Below are positions 27,553-36,850 of a stretch of 64,000 nucleotides of DNA, piece by piece. Position 1 is the first letter of the stretch; each line of letters opens with the position of its first letter. The stretch is from Segatella copri (GTDB lineage Bacteria; Bacteroidota; Bacteroidia; Bacteroidales; Bacteroidaceae), in the NCBI RefSeq assembly GCF_949820605.1, contig NZ_CATKVU010000006.1, positions 2,677,001 through 2,741,000 on the forward strand, given 5' to 3'. Below the pieces are notes generated by a model. It did not search any database, had not been told where the DNA came from, and saw nothing but the letters and a program-made list of their open reading frames with translations. Position numbers and translations under genes: made by a program.

Positions 27553-30500
27553 ATGAAGTTATATTTTAAACAAACAACAATCTTAATGGGTATGTGTTCC
27601 ACACTTGGAATGTATGCTCCAGAAGTACAAGCTAGCAACGGAGAAGCAAATTCTCTGATAGCAACTTCAGTACAACAAACAAAAAAGGTTACAGGTAATA
27701 TCAGCGATTCTATGGGCCCGCTGATTGGTGCAACAATCAAGGAGAAAGGAACAGGTAACGGTGTAGTAACCGACCTTGATGGTAATTTCTCTATTAATGT
27801 AAAGCCTGGCGCTACGCTCGTGATTTCTTATGTTGGTTACAACACCAAAGAAGTCGTAGTCGGCAATCAGACAAACATTAAGATTTCAATGGAGGAAGAA
27901 GGTCATAGCCTCAACGACGTTGTCGTTATCGGTTATGGTACCCAGCGTAAGGAAGCCGTTACAGGTTCTGTAGCTAACGTTACTGGTTCGTTGGTACGTG
28001 AGGTTCCTGGTGCCGACATCACCAACGCCCTCCAGGGCCGTATCGCAGGTGTACAGATGGCACAGACTTCATCAAAGCCAGGTGCGTCCATGCAGATTCG
28101 TATCCGTGGTACACGTTCCCTGACAGCCAGCAATGACCCATTGATCGTACTCGACGGTATTCCATTCGCAGGTAGCATCAGCGACATCGATCCTAACAAC
28201 ATCAAGAGCATGGACATCTTGAAAGATGCCTCTGCTACCGCTATCTATGGTTCTCGTGGTGCCAATGGTGTCATCATCATCACTACTTATAAAGGTTATC
28301 AGGAGCAGCGCCCTACTGTAACTTATAATGGTTACATCGGTGCCAAGACTCTCTTCCACCGTTATCCGATGATGAACGCAGAACAGTTCACCAAACTCCG
28401 TCAGTATGCCAACAAGTTCCAGAATGGTCCTGATGAGAAGTATTGGGGCGAAGATGGTGCTGTGGATATGGATTGGCAGGACGAATTGTTCAAGACTGGT
28501 ATCACCACTAACCATGACATCGGTGTATCTGGCGGCTCTTCCAAGGGAAGCTACAACTTCGGACTCTCATACTATCGTGATGAAGCTGTTATCCCAACAC
28601 AGAACTTCAACCGTTATGCTATGCATGCAGCCATCGATCAGGAGATAGGTAAATACGTGAAGATTGGTTTCAGCACCAACAGCAACTACAGTATCACCAA
28701 TAATAGCGACCTCGGTCTCTACAACACATTGAGTGCAACTCCAATCGCCAACCCATATAATGAGGATGGCTCATTGAAGACACGTATTCGCATGTCTAGT
28801 GATGATCAGTGGGTTTATACCAAGAATACCATCGAAAGTCTTGGTGATAGCCACAAGGACCAGACCAAGGCATACGGTACCTATAACAACTTCTATGGCG
28901 AAGTGAAGATTCCTCACGTAGACGGATTGAAATATCGCATCAATCTCGGTTTGAACTATCGTTCCAGCGAATATGGAAACTATGTAGGTCAGGGTGTATT
29001 CTCTGACAAGGATAATGCAGACTCTCATGCCACTTCCCGCTATCAGCGCACAACCAACTGGGCTATCGAGAACATGCTGACATACGACAAGACATGGGGC
29101 AAACATACAATCAATGCGGTAGTACTTTACTCTGCTGAGCAGACCAACTATCGCCAGACCTATATGTATGGACTCGATATTCCGAACGACAAGTTCCAGT
29201 TCTATAACATCGGTTATGCAAAAACGGTAACAGTAGATCCTGCAAATCAGGCATATTACAAGAGTGGTCTTGAGTCTGTCATGGGACGTGTGATGTACAA
29301 CTACGACAACAAGTATATGGCAAGCGTAGCCTTCCGTTCAGATGGTTCTTCCCGTCTGGCAAAGGGACACCAGTGGCATACTTATCCTGCCGTATCTCTC
29401 GGTTGGAATATCTCTCGTGAAAACTTCATGAAGGATATTACTTGGCTGGAAAGCTTAAAACTCCGTGTGGGTTATGGTGAGACATCTAACCAGTCAGTAA
29501 ACCCATATTCAACCCTCGGTGCATTGAGCACACGTGCCTACAACTTCGGTAGCGACCCTAATGGTTATGCGGTAGGTATGTACGTTTCTTCTCTTCCTAA
29601 CTCAGAACTTGGCTGGGAATATTCCAAGACTTGGAATTATGGTATCGACTTCTCTCTCTTCGGTGGTCGTTTGAGCGGTACTGCAGAGTACTATGTTCAG
29701 AATACAGAAGACTTGCTGATGAGCGTTAACTTGCCATCAACATCCGGCGTAAGAAGCTATATGGCAAACGTAGGAAAGACCCGCAACAAGGGTTTCGAGC
29801 TTTCTCTGAACGGAACCATCATCGACAATAAGAATGGATGGACATGGGATGCAGGTGTAAACTTCTATACCAATAAGAATGAATTGGTAGAATTGGCATC
29901 AGGAGCAACACGTGACGAAAGCAACTGGTGGTTCGTTGGTAAACCTATCAACGTCATCTACGACTATGAGAAGATTGGTATCTGGCAGACCGACGAGGAA
30001 GACATCCGCAAGGTTGCTGAACCAGGTGGTAACGCTGGTATGATCAAGATTAAGTACAATGGTGACTATAACGCAGATGGCACTCCTACCCGTCCATACG
30101 GTGAGGCTGACCGTCAGATTATGAAGGTAGACCCAGACTGGGAAGGTGGTTTCAATACCCGTGTAGCTTACAAGAACTGGGATCTCTCAGTAGTAGCTTC
30201 ATACCGTCATGGTGGTACATTGATTAGCACCATCTATGGTTCACAGGGTTATCTGAATATGCTGACCGGTCGTCGTAACAACATTGATGTAAACTATTGG
30301 ACAGAGGACAATCCTACAAATGATTATCCAAAGCCAGGTGGTATCGAAAGCAGTAACAACCCTAAGTATGGTAATTCACTGGGTTACTTCAGTGGTTCTT
30401 ATCTCAAGATTCGTACCATCACATTGGGTTACAACTTCAATCAGCCATGGCTCAAGAAGTGTGGTATCAGCAAGGCTCGCGTTTATGCAACCGTACAGAA

Positions 30501-30675
30501 TCCATTCGTACTCTTCTCTCCATACCATGATGAATCAGGCATGGACCCAGAGACCAACTCATACGGTAACGAGAATCAGGCAGTAACCTCATTCTACAAG
30601 TCAAACTTGCTCGTAGTAGGTTTCAACACACCTTCTACCCGCAACTGGTTGCTCGGATTAAACATAACCTTCTAA
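27553..30675 (+). CDS. SusC-like TonB-dependent receptor of the xylan locus
   Basis: The 1040-residue outer-membrane importer has a signal region, then a carboxypeptidase-like domain (VTGNISDSMGPLIGATIKEKG). The TonB box-like VVVIGYGTQRKEAVTG is followed by the plug with PGASMQIRIRGTRSLTASNDP and RGANGVIIITT. The barrel ends in LLGLNITF. It pairs with the SusD 12 bp downstream to capture and import xylo-oligosaccharides. Its plug sequence is the template that identifies the receptor fragment in the relic at 32964. Confidence 0.95.
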   Translation: MKLYFKQTTILMGMCSTLGMYAPEVQASNGEANSLIATSVQQTKKVTGNISDSMGPLIGATIKEKGTGNGVVTDLDGNFSINVKPGATLVISYVGYNTKEVVVGNQTNIKISMEEEGHSLNDVVVIGYGTQRKEAVTGSVANVTGSLVREVPGADITNALQGRIAGVQMAQTSSKPGASMQIRIRGTRSLTASNDPLIVLDGIPFAGSISDIDPNNIKSMDILKDASATAIYGSRGANGVIIITTYKGYQEQRPTVTYNGYIGAKTLFHRYPMMNAEQFTKLRQYANKFQNGPDEKYWGEDGAVDMDWQDELFKTGITTNHDIGVSGGSSKGSYNFGLSYYRDEAVIPTQNFNRYAMHAAIDQEIGKYVKIGFSTNSNYSITNNSDLGLYNTLSATPIANPYNEDGSLKTRIRMSSDDQWVYTKNTIESLGDSHKDQTKAYGTYNNFYGEVKIPHVDGLKYRINLGLNYRSSEYGNYVGQGVFSDKDNADSHATSRYQRTTNWAIENMLTYDKTWGKHTINAVVLYSAEQTNYRQTYMYGLDIPNDKFQFYNIGYAKTVTVDPANQAYYKSGLESVMGRVMYNYDNKYMASVAFRSDGSSRLAKGHQWHTYPAVSLGWNISRENFMKDITWLESLKLRVGYGETSNQSVNPYSTLGALSTRAYNFGSDPNGYAVGMYVSSLPNSELGWEYSKTWNYGIDFSLFGGRLSGTAEYYVQNTEDLLMSVNLPSTSGVRSYMANVGKTRNKGFELSLNGTIIDNKNGWTWDAGVNFYTNKNELVELASGATRDESNWWFVGKPINVIYDYEKIGIWQTDEEDIRKVAEPGGNAGMIKIKYNGDYNADGTPTRPYGEADRQIMKVDPDWEGGFNTRVAYKNWDLSVVASYRHGGTLISTIYGSQGYLNMLTGRRNNIDVNYWTEDNPTNDYPKPGGIESSNNPKYGNSLGYFSGSYLKIRTITLGYNFNQPWLKKCGISKARVYATVQNPFVLFSPYHDESGMDPETNSYGNENQAVTSFYKSNLLVVGFNTPSTRNWLLGLNITF

Positions 30676-30687
30676 AAATTGACAACA

Positions 30688-32679
30688 ATGAAAATTCGCA
30701 GTTATATATTAGTAGCAGGACTTCTTGCATCAGGCCTTGCATTTACAGGTTGCTCTAGTGTGCTCGAAGAAACCGACCGTCAGGGATATACCCCTGAATA
30801 TTTTAAGACAGAAAAGGGTGTAGAGGCAGGCATTACATCACTCTATGCCAACCTCCGCTATTATTGGGGCAATGGTTATTGGCTCATAGCTACAGAGGAA
30901 GGCACCGATGAGTATACCTACGGACATGGTGGTAACGGAAACGATTACCCTATCGATATGACAGAGCAGATTCTGAATCCAAGCAACTGTCGAGCAGATG
31001 TTTTGTGGAACGTAGCCTTCTCTGATATCAATACCGCAAGTGGTGTGATAGAGAATGGTTCTGCTGCAGGCATTACTGAAAGTCTTTTGTCAGAAGCTCG
31101 CTTCTTCCGTGCATTCGACTACTTCGAGTTGGTTCAGACCTTCGGCGGTGTTCCATTGGATTTAGGTGCCGGTGAGTTGAAGTTCAACATCAATGCTACC
31201 CGTACTTCTACCCGTAACACAGTACCAGAAGTTTATACCAAGGCGGTATTCCCTGACTTGAAGATTGCCATCGAACAGCTTCCTGACGCAGGTCGTGTCA
31301 CAGGTGGTGTCACCAAGACCGCAGCTCGTCTGGTATTAGCTAAGGCTTATCTGACATACGGATGGTGGTTGCAGAATCCAAACAACATCCCAACCTATCC
31401 TACTTGTGACCGCACAGACCCAGATGGACATGATGCAGCATGGTACTTCCAGCAGGCATACAATATCGCAGTAGAAGCCATCAACAATCCTGCAGGATTT
31501 GGTTTGCAGAAGTCATTCTATATGGTTAACGTGGGTACAAACGACCGCAACAACGAGATTTTGCTTTATGCAGACCACAACGAGTCTAACAACTACTATG
31601 ATGGTGGTACCAACTTCGACTGGGCAGGTGGTAATGCGCCTGGTAACTTCGCCCGTTGGATGTGCCGTTGGGACTATACCTTCCTGGAGACATCCAAGAA
31701 TGCCACAACATGGGATGCATTCCGTTCTGTACAGCGTGAAGCTGTTCAGGGAAAGGACCGTCCTTGGAAGCAGATGGCTACTCCTATCGAGGTAATGACC
31801 AAGACCTTCGCTGAGAAGAAGATGGACTCTCGTTTCGACGGAACATTTGCTTATCAGTTCCGCAGCAACTGGGATAAGTCTGGTGCTATTTCAGGCACAG
31901 CATATAATGCCAACAACCTGCCTGTAAATGCACAGGATTCTATCCTTACCTTCATCGACGACAGTGAAGCTTCAGGCATCGTTTATCCACAGGAAGGTGT
32001 AAAGAATGCAGCTGGTGATGGTACAAAGGGAGCTGGTTACAGCAATGTAGGCGCAGGTGTGCTCCCTGGTCGTGCCGACTGGGTGATTGCTGCAAGTGGT
32101 ATCAGCCGCTATGCATGGTTGAACAACTGGAAGAATGGTATCTACCGTTCAGACAATGGCAACACATTGGGTAAGCCTAATGGTGACAGCCCACGTCCAT
32201 ACCCTGTATTGAAGTTCTCTGAACTCTACTTCATCGCTGCCGAGGCTGCAGTAAAGGGTGCAACGACAACTGGCAACTGGACCGCTCGCAACCTAATCAA
32301 TGAAATTCGTGGTCGTGCAGGTGTCTGGACATACGACAACAACCGTCAGCGCGAGAAGGTGGCAGACTACAGTCAGCAGATGAAGGATGCTACACCTCAG
32401 AATATTACCATCGAGTATATTCTGGCAGAGCGTTCACGCGAGTTCTTCGGTGAAGGTTACCGTTGGTGGGATCTCGTCCGCACCCAGACATGGAAGCAGA
32501 TTGCAGGAACCTATACCATCTGCGGTCTTACAGCAGGCGATCATACTCCTAAGACTTGGGAACGTGTGCTCATCACTCCAGAGAAGTATCTCCGTCCTAT
32601 TCCACAGGGACAGATTGATGCGCTCCAAATGTCAGCAGAGGAAAAGGCTGCTTATCAGAATCCAAGCTATACAGAATAA
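30688..32679 (+). CDS. SusD-like surface glycan-binding lipoprotein
   Basis: The start is the ATG at 30688, not the TTG at 30679, giving 663 residues. The lipobox is LAFTGCSSV with the acylated Cys near residue 22. The SusD/RagB fold shows the helical core (LLSEARFFRAFDYFELVQTFGGVPL) and the C-terminal signature (ERSREFFGEGYRWWDLVRTQTW). It acts as the lid of the SusC transporter at the cell surface and binds xylan fragments. It is the last intact gene of the operon, closed by a hairpin at 32761-32802. Confidence 0.95.
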   Translation: MKIRSYILVAGLLASGLAFTGCSSVLEETDRQGYTPEYFKTEKGVEAGITSLYANLRYYWGNGYWLIATEEGTDEYTYGHGGNGNDYPIDMTEQILNPSNCRADVLWNVAFSDINTASGVIENGSAAGITESLLSEARFFRAFDYFELVQTFGGVPLDLGAGELKFNINATRTSTRNTVPEVYTKAVFPDLKIAIEQLPDAGRVTGGVTKTAARLVLAKAYLTYGWWLQNPNNIPTYPTCDRTDPDGHDAAWYFQQAYNIAVEAINNPAGFGLQKSFYMVNVGTNDRNNEILLYADHNESNNYYDGGTNFDWAGGNAPGNFARWMCRWDYTFLETSKNATTWDAFRSVQREAVQGKDRPWKQMATPIEVMTKTFAEKKMDSRFDGTFAYQFRSNWDKSGAISGTAYNANNLPVNAQDSILTFIDDSEASGIVYPQEGVKNAAGDGTKGAGYSNVGAGVLPGRADWVIAASGISRYAWLNNWKNGIYRSDNGNTLGKPNGDSPRPYPVLKFSELYFIAAEAAVKGATTTGNWTARNLINEIRGRAGVWTYDNNRQREKVADYSQQMKDATPQNITIEYILAERSREFFGEGYRWWDLVRTQTWKQIAGTYTICGLTAGDHTPKTWERVLITPEKYLRPIPQGQIDALQMSAEEKAAYQNPSYTE

Positions 32680-32760
32680 GACAAGCTACAATGACAGAAT
32701 ACCATATTTTCGACAAACGTATTAGAATACAATAAATAGATGTCGAAATACACTTAATTA

Positions 32761-32802
32761 ACAAAAGAAGGGGATATATTGTTTCATATTTCCTTCTTTT
32801 GT
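32761..32802 (+). terminator. Terminator after SusD
   Basis: The arms ACAAAAGAAGG (32761-32771) and CCTTCTTTTGT (32792-32802) form a perfect 11-bp stem with T-rich downstream sequence. It separates SusD from the next promoter. Confidence 0.7.
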
Positions 32803-32820
32803 TTATATATTATTCAGATA

Positions 32821-32887
32821 TGAAACAAAAAGAAACACCGATGGCACGTTAGTTTACGGCACTTAACAGATAAAAGACTATCTTTGC
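32821..32887 (+). promoter_or_regulatory. Intact regulator-box promoter in front of a broken gene
   Basis: TGAAACAAAAAGAAACAC (32821-32838), GCACTTAAC (32859-32867) and the -7 element TATCTTTGC (32879-32887) repeat the layout at 27421-27487 base for base in spacing. The promoter looks functional, yet what follows is only the relic at 32964-33412. It probably served a second SusC gene. Confidence 0.6.
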
Positions 32888-32963
32888 AGCAGAAAATCAA
32901 TAAAAACAAAATTCGTATATAAACCAACGAACGAGTTTTAAACCAATTAAATCATAAAAAACC

Positions 32964-33412
32964 AATGGTACTCCTGGTGGTAGTAGTACCATCCGCATCC
33001 GCGGTACGAACTCTCTGAATGCCAACCGCATCATCCTCAACTTCGGCAAGGTAGGCGCTACCTATTATATAGATAACATCAAGTTCGGTCTTGCCAAGAA
33101 TCAGAGTACCGCAACAAGAGGCATCCAGTATGTTCTGGCTAGAAACGGAAAGGCAAGAAAGGCCACCCGTGCCGGCAGCAAGATGTACTACGTACTGAAG
33201 ACTCCTGCCGAGAAGCAGGCTGCCCTCGAAGGTGCAATGGATGCATGGGTTAGCGGCGTAGCTAATCACTTGAAGGAAAAGAACGTGGTGCCTTTCGGCT
33301 ACGATGTCATCAACGAACCTATCGCCGACGGCAGCAATGGTCGCCGTGGATATGATGGTGTATTCGGAACGAGAAGAACAATGTTTCTTCTACCGTAGAC
33401 AAGTAATTAAAG
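32964..33412 (+). pseudogene. Deletion mosaic of a second SusC and a second GH10 xylanase
   Basis: One open frame from 32964 reads NGTPGGSSTIRIRGTNSLNA, a SusC plug segment. Near 33024 it switches to NRIILNFGKVGATYYIDNIKFG, the end of a carbohydrate-binding module as found in large GH10 enzymes. It continues through ALEGAMDAWVSGVANHL and GYDVINEPIADGSNG, the GH10 acid/base region. After GVFG the similarity stops and the frame ends at 33398; one base over, another frame gives EKNNVSSTVDK and a stop at 33412. No start codon fits. I infer at least two internal deletions that collapsed a susC...GH10 segment to 450 bp. It cannot encode a working enzyme. Confidence 0.7.
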
Positions 33413-33430
33413 AGAAAATTCATGAAAATC

Positions 33431-33514
33431 TGTCGTAATCTCACTTTTTTATCGAGATTACGACAGATTTCTCGTTTAAAAGTTGTCGTAATCTCATATT
33501 TTTTGTAACTTTGC
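33431..33514 (+). promoter_or_regulatory. ATPase B promoter with three TGTCGTAATCTC sites
   Basis: TGTCGTAATCTCA occurs at 33431-33443 and 33484-33496, and its inverse at 33454-33465. The first two, extended to AAATCTGTCGTAATCTC, form a perfect 17-bp-arm palindrome. The third copy ends 9 bp before the -7 element TAACTTTGC (33506-33514). The word is not seen elsewhere in the window, so the operator looks private to this gene. Confidence 0.7.
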
Positions 33515-33541
33515 GACAGGTTTCACTAATATGAGATAGAT

Positions 33542-34993
33542 ATGAAGGAGAATATTATAGGCAGAGAACAAGAGATTGGAAAGCTTGAAAACTATATTTC
33601 AAGCCGCAAATCAGAATTTATAGCCATCTATGGCAGACGCCGTGTAGGCAAGACTTTTCTTGTAAAAGAACTGTTCGAAAACAGATTTACATTCCGCATT
33701 ACAGGCAAAGACAATGTTACAACCAAGGAGCAACTTGCGAGTTTCAGCTTCGCACTCAACGACCAGCTAGGCATAGAAACTGATGCTTCTAATTGGCCGG
33801 AAGCATTCCGGCTTCTGCAGAAAGCATTGGAAAAAATGCCAGAAGGAACAAAAATCATCTTCTTCGATGAACTTCCCTGGTTCGACACGTATGCCTCCCA
33901 CTTCATCAGTGCACTGGAACATTTCTGGAACGACTGGGCATCATACCGCAGCGACATCAAACTGATAGCCTGTGGAAGTGCTACCACCTGGATGCTCAAC
34001 CAGGTTATCAATTCACGGGGAGGGCTCCATAATCGCATTACTCACAACATTCTGCTCTCTCCCTTCAAGCTGCATGAAGTAGAAGAGTATTTCAAAGCAC
34101 AGGGTTTTTATTATGAGCGCCCGGAAATCATTGAGTGCTATATGGCAATGGGCGGTGTAGCTTATTACCTTTCTCTTTTCGAAAACAACAAAAGTGTGGC
34201 ACAGAATATCCAGCAGCTTTGCTTCACCCGTGGCGGCGAACTCACCGAAGAGTTTGACCGTCTGTTCAGTTCGCTCTTCAAGAAAGCCGACAACCATCTT
34301 GCCATAGTTACAGCCCTGAAAAGCAAAGGCAAAGGAATGACCCGACAAGACCTGCTGGACGCCACGGGACTGGCAAACAACGGAAGGTTCAGCCAGATAC
34401 TCAAAGAACTTGAGCAATGTGATTTCATCCGCAGTTATACTCCTTTCGGCAAGTCGAAGAAAGATATGATGTATCAGCTCATAGATCCTTTCTGCCTGTT
34501 TTATTTCAAATTCATGCATAATAAGGGGGCATTCCTCGACAACTATTGGGTCAAGATGCAAACCACTGCAGAGTATGAATCATGGTGCGGTCATGCCTTT
34601 GAAATCGTATGCCTTCACCACATCAACGAAATTATCAGAGCTTTGGGCATAGATGGCTGCATCAATACCCCTTGTTCATGGTCTTACCGACCTACTGCCA
34701 AAGTTATGGCAGACGAGGAGGCAGACGAAGACCTGAAACGTGGAACACAGATTGACCTGCTGATAGACCGCTCAGATAAATCCATCTCTATCTGCGAGAT
34801 GAAATATTGCAATGGGGAATATGAAATCAGCAAGGCATACGATGCCCATCTGGCACACCGCCTGAAGGTTTTCAAGAAAGTGACGAAGACCACCAAGACG
34901 CTCATACCAACTTTTATCACCCCTCATGGACTGTATAATAATATGTATGCAAGAAAGATCAACAGACAGGTAACAGGAGACGACTTGTTTTGA
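33542..34993 (+). CDS. AAA+ ATPase with DUF234-type PD-(D/E)XK C-terminus (ATPase B)
   Basis: The 483-residue paralogue of the protein at 5560-6981 has the same plan. It has MKENIIGREQEIGKLE, Walker A YGRRRVGKT and Walker B KIIFFDELPWFD. A winged-helix-like middle part follows (GMTRQDLLDATGLANNGRFSQILKELEQCDFI), then the C-terminal nuclease-fold core TQIDLLIDRSDKSISICEMKYCNGEYEI. Function in the family is unknown. The gene follows the relic of the xylan locus and precedes another ATPase gene of a different subfamily; each has its own repeats and promoter. The promoter palindromes suggest control by a DNA-binding protein, perhaps itself. Confidence 0.87.
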   Translation: MKENIIGREQEIGKLENYISSRKSEFIAIYGRRRVGKTFLVKELFENRFTFRITGKDNVTTKEQLASFSFALNDQLGIETDASNWPEAFRLLQKALEKMPEGTKIIFFDELPWFDTYASHFISALEHFWNDWASYRSDIKLIACGSATTWMLNQVINSRGGLHNRITHNILLSPFKLHEVEEYFKAQGFYYERPEIIECYMAMGGVAYYLSLFENNKSVAQNIQQLCFTRGGELTEEFDRLFSSLFKKADNHLAIVTALKSKGKGMTRQDLLDATGLANNGRFSQILKELEQCDFIRSYTPFGKSKKDMMYQLIDPFCLFYFKFMHNKGAFLDNYWVKMQTTAEYESWCGHAFEIVCLHHINEIIRALGIDGCINTPCSWSYRPTAKVMADEEADEDLKRGTQIDLLIDRSDKSISICEMKYCNGEYEISKAYDAHLAHRLKVFKKVTKTTKTLIPTFITPHGLYNNMYARKINRQVTGDDLF

Positions 34994-35013
34994 AAAATGT
35001 GGGATTTCCAGTC

Positions 35014-35139
35014 AAAACTCCTTAGGAAAATGTGATGATTTAACAGAAAAGTCCTTAGGAAAATGTGATAAATATACTTAAAAGTCCTTAGGAAAATGTG
35101 ATTTTACTTGCGTAATTCACTGTTTATTAGTATCTTTGC
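35014..35139 (+). promoter_or_regulatory. ATPase C promoter with three 33-bp-spaced iterons
   Basis: A 23-bp unit with core GTCCTTAGGAAAATGTGAT starts at 35014, 35047 and 35080, so the period is exactly 33 bp. The first copy has one mismatch, and the 10-base spacers are unrelated. Each unit contains the palindrome CCTTAGG. The -7 element TATCTTTGC is at 35131-35139, 28 bp after the last unit. This arrangement looks like an iteron operator for a cooperatively binding protein. Confidence 0.8.
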
Positions 35140-35159
35140 CAAGACATAATTTTTAGCGT

Positions 35160-36479
35160 ATGGAAAGACTACTTATATCCCAATTGTTAAAATGGAAAGA
35201 CAGTCACGGAAGGAAGCCACTCATACTGGAAGGTGCAAGACAAGTTGGCAAGACTTGGCTACTGAAAGAATTTGGGCGCAAGTACTTCAAAGACGTATGT
35301 TACATCAACTTCGAACAGAGTGATGTACTCGAAGAGATATTTGCTGGCGACTTATCACCACAACGCATTATAGAACAGCTCTCTATATATAATGGTAAAA
35401 TGATAATACCCGAGGAAACTCTTATTATCTTCGATGAAGTACAAGAAATGCCGAGAGCACTCACCTCTTTGAAGTATTTCTGCGAAGAGGCACCAGAGTA
35501 TGCCATCTGCTGCGCAGGCTCATTGCTAGGCATAGCCCTGCACGAAGGCACATCCTTCCCTGTAGGAAAGACAGATTTCCTACATCTATATCCCATGTCC
35601 TTTAAAGAGTTTCTGCTAGCAAACGGAGAGAACATGCTGGTAGACTATATCGATAAAGGAAACAGAAACCTGGGAGCATTCGAGGCTCGCCTTACAGATT
35701 ATCTGAAAAAATACATGATAATAGGAGGTATGCCTGCTGTTGTAACAGAGTGGCTGGGCAGCAAAGACTACAACAAGGTAAACCGCATCCAGCAGGAACT
35801 GATAGCAGCCTACCAGAAAGACTTCTCCAAACATGCTCCAAAGTATATGGTCGAGAAAATCCGTTATGTATGGAACAGCATCCCTTCGCAACTGGCGAAG
35901 GAAAACAAGAAGTTTGTCTATGGACTGGTGAGAGAGGGAGCCAGAGCACGGGAATATGAGGATGCCATCATGTGGCTTTCTGATGCAGGTGAAATCATCA
36001 GAACCAACAATGTCAGCAAGCCCGACATCCCGATTTCAGCCTATGCTGATCTCAAATCGTTTAAGGTATTCTTACTGGATGTAGGTCTGTTGAGGGCAAT
36101 GAGCAAAATATCGCCGAAAGTAATATTAGAAGGAAGCAGAATCTTTGAAGAGTTTAAGGGAGCGTTGACAGAACAGTATGTCTGTCAGGAACTTCAGAAC
36201 TTTACAGAAACTCTGGAAACCAATTATTATTGGTCTTCTTCAGCCACTGCAGAGGTTGACTTCCTTATTTCCGACGGTTTGGATGTATATCCACTGGAAG
36301 CAAAGGCAGGAGTAACCATGAATGCCAAGAGTTTGAAACTGTATCGGGAAAAATATTCACCCAAATGGTCGGTTCGCACCAGTCTCTTGCCATACGAGAG
36401 AAACAACAGTTCAAAAACCATCAACATCCCCCTCTATATGCTCTTTGTGCTAGACAAAGAATTAAAGGCAGAAAGTTAG
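35160..36479 (+). CDS. AAA+ ATPase of the AAA_14/DUF4143 type (ATPase C)
   Basis: The 439-residue protein begins MERLLISQLLKWKDSHGRKPLILEGARQVGKTWLLKEFG (Walker A GARQVGKT). Walker B is TLIIFDEVQEMPRAL. The DUF4143 C-terminal part has the nuclease-like core TEQYVCQEL, then YYWSSSATAEVDFLISDGLDVYPLEAKAG, where D and E-x-K match PD-(D/E)XK. The family is common in Bacteroidetes genomes and of unknown role. The gene stands alone between its iteron promoter and a strong 16-bp-stem terminator. Confidence 0.9.
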   Translation: MERLLISQLLKWKDSHGRKPLILEGARQVGKTWLLKEFGRKYFKDVCYINFEQSDVLEEIFAGDLSPQRIIEQLSIYNGKMIIPEETLIIFDEVQEMPRALTSLKYFCEEAPEYAICCAGSLLGIALHEGTSFPVGKTDFLHLYPMSFKEFLLANGENMLVDYIDKGNRNLGAFEARLTDYLKKYMIIGGMPAVVTEWLGSKDYNKVNRIQQELIAAYQKDFSKHAPKYMVEKIRYVWNSIPSQLAKENKKFVYGLVREGARAREYEDAIMWLSDAGEIIRTNNVSKPDIPISAYADLKSFKVFLLDVGLLRAMSKISPKVILEGSRIFEEFKGALTEQYVCQELQNFTETLETNYYWSSSATAEVDFLISDGLDVYPLEAKAGVTMNAKSLKLYREKYSPKWSVRTSLLPYERNNSSKTINIPLYMLFVLDKELKAES

Positions 36480-36486
36480 TATTTCA

Positions 36487-36530
36487 GCGAAAGCGGCAGT
36501 TTTTGACAAAACTGCCGCTTTCGCTTGTTT
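36487..36530 (+). terminator. Terminator after ATPase C
   Basis: The arms GCGAAAGCGGCAGTTT (36487-36502) and AAACTGCCGCTTTCGC (36509-36524) pair perfectly over 16 bp, with a T-rich tail. The start is 7 bp past the stop codon. Confidence 0.85.
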
Positions 36531-36630
36531 TTCATAAGCAAAAGTGTATAAAAACCGCATATTTATAATAAAATGTCGAGCAAAGTGCAACTTTTCTAGA
36601 AAAAAGTTTGGTGATTTCCTAAAAAATGCT

Positions 36631-36850
36631 TATTTTTGCAGCCGATTAAAAATATTATTAAAATTTAGTGAAGTTTGAGATACTTCCTTATATATAATAA
36701 GGTATGCCAACATACCCACCCCCACCAGTTCGGGATAAGAGTTGGAGACAAGAAATGAGTCCCCACGCTCAACAAAAGTTGGGAGGATATGTAGTGAGAA
36801 AGAAATATAAAACATTATATATTTATTAATTAATTAAACGAGAGAGATTT
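36631..36850 (+). promoter_or_regulatory. Promoter and long structured leader of the orphan SusC
   Basis: The -7 element TATTTTTGC (36631-36639) lies about 210 bp ahead of the SusC start, a far longer leader than the 60 nt of the xylan SusC. ACATACCCACCC (36710-36721) can pair with GGGAGGATATGT (36781-36792) and enclose an inner stem GTTGGAG/CTCAAC (36741-36747 with 36768-36773). GGTATG (36701-36706) competes for CATACC (36711-36716). Two exclusive folds are therefore possible, as in an RNA switch. I do not recognise a known riboswitch family. Confidence 0.4.

Noticed and set aside
32964..33398. The open frame as a real small xylanase
   Set aside because: It joins a receptor plug to a fragment of GH10, lacks a start codon, signal peptide and the nucleophile half of the barrel.
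35014..35102. Repeats as a CRISPR array
   Set aside because: Only three units, 10-base spacers, no cas genes and a promoter right after. An iteron operator fits better; the same holds for the 22-bp arrays, which have no spacers.
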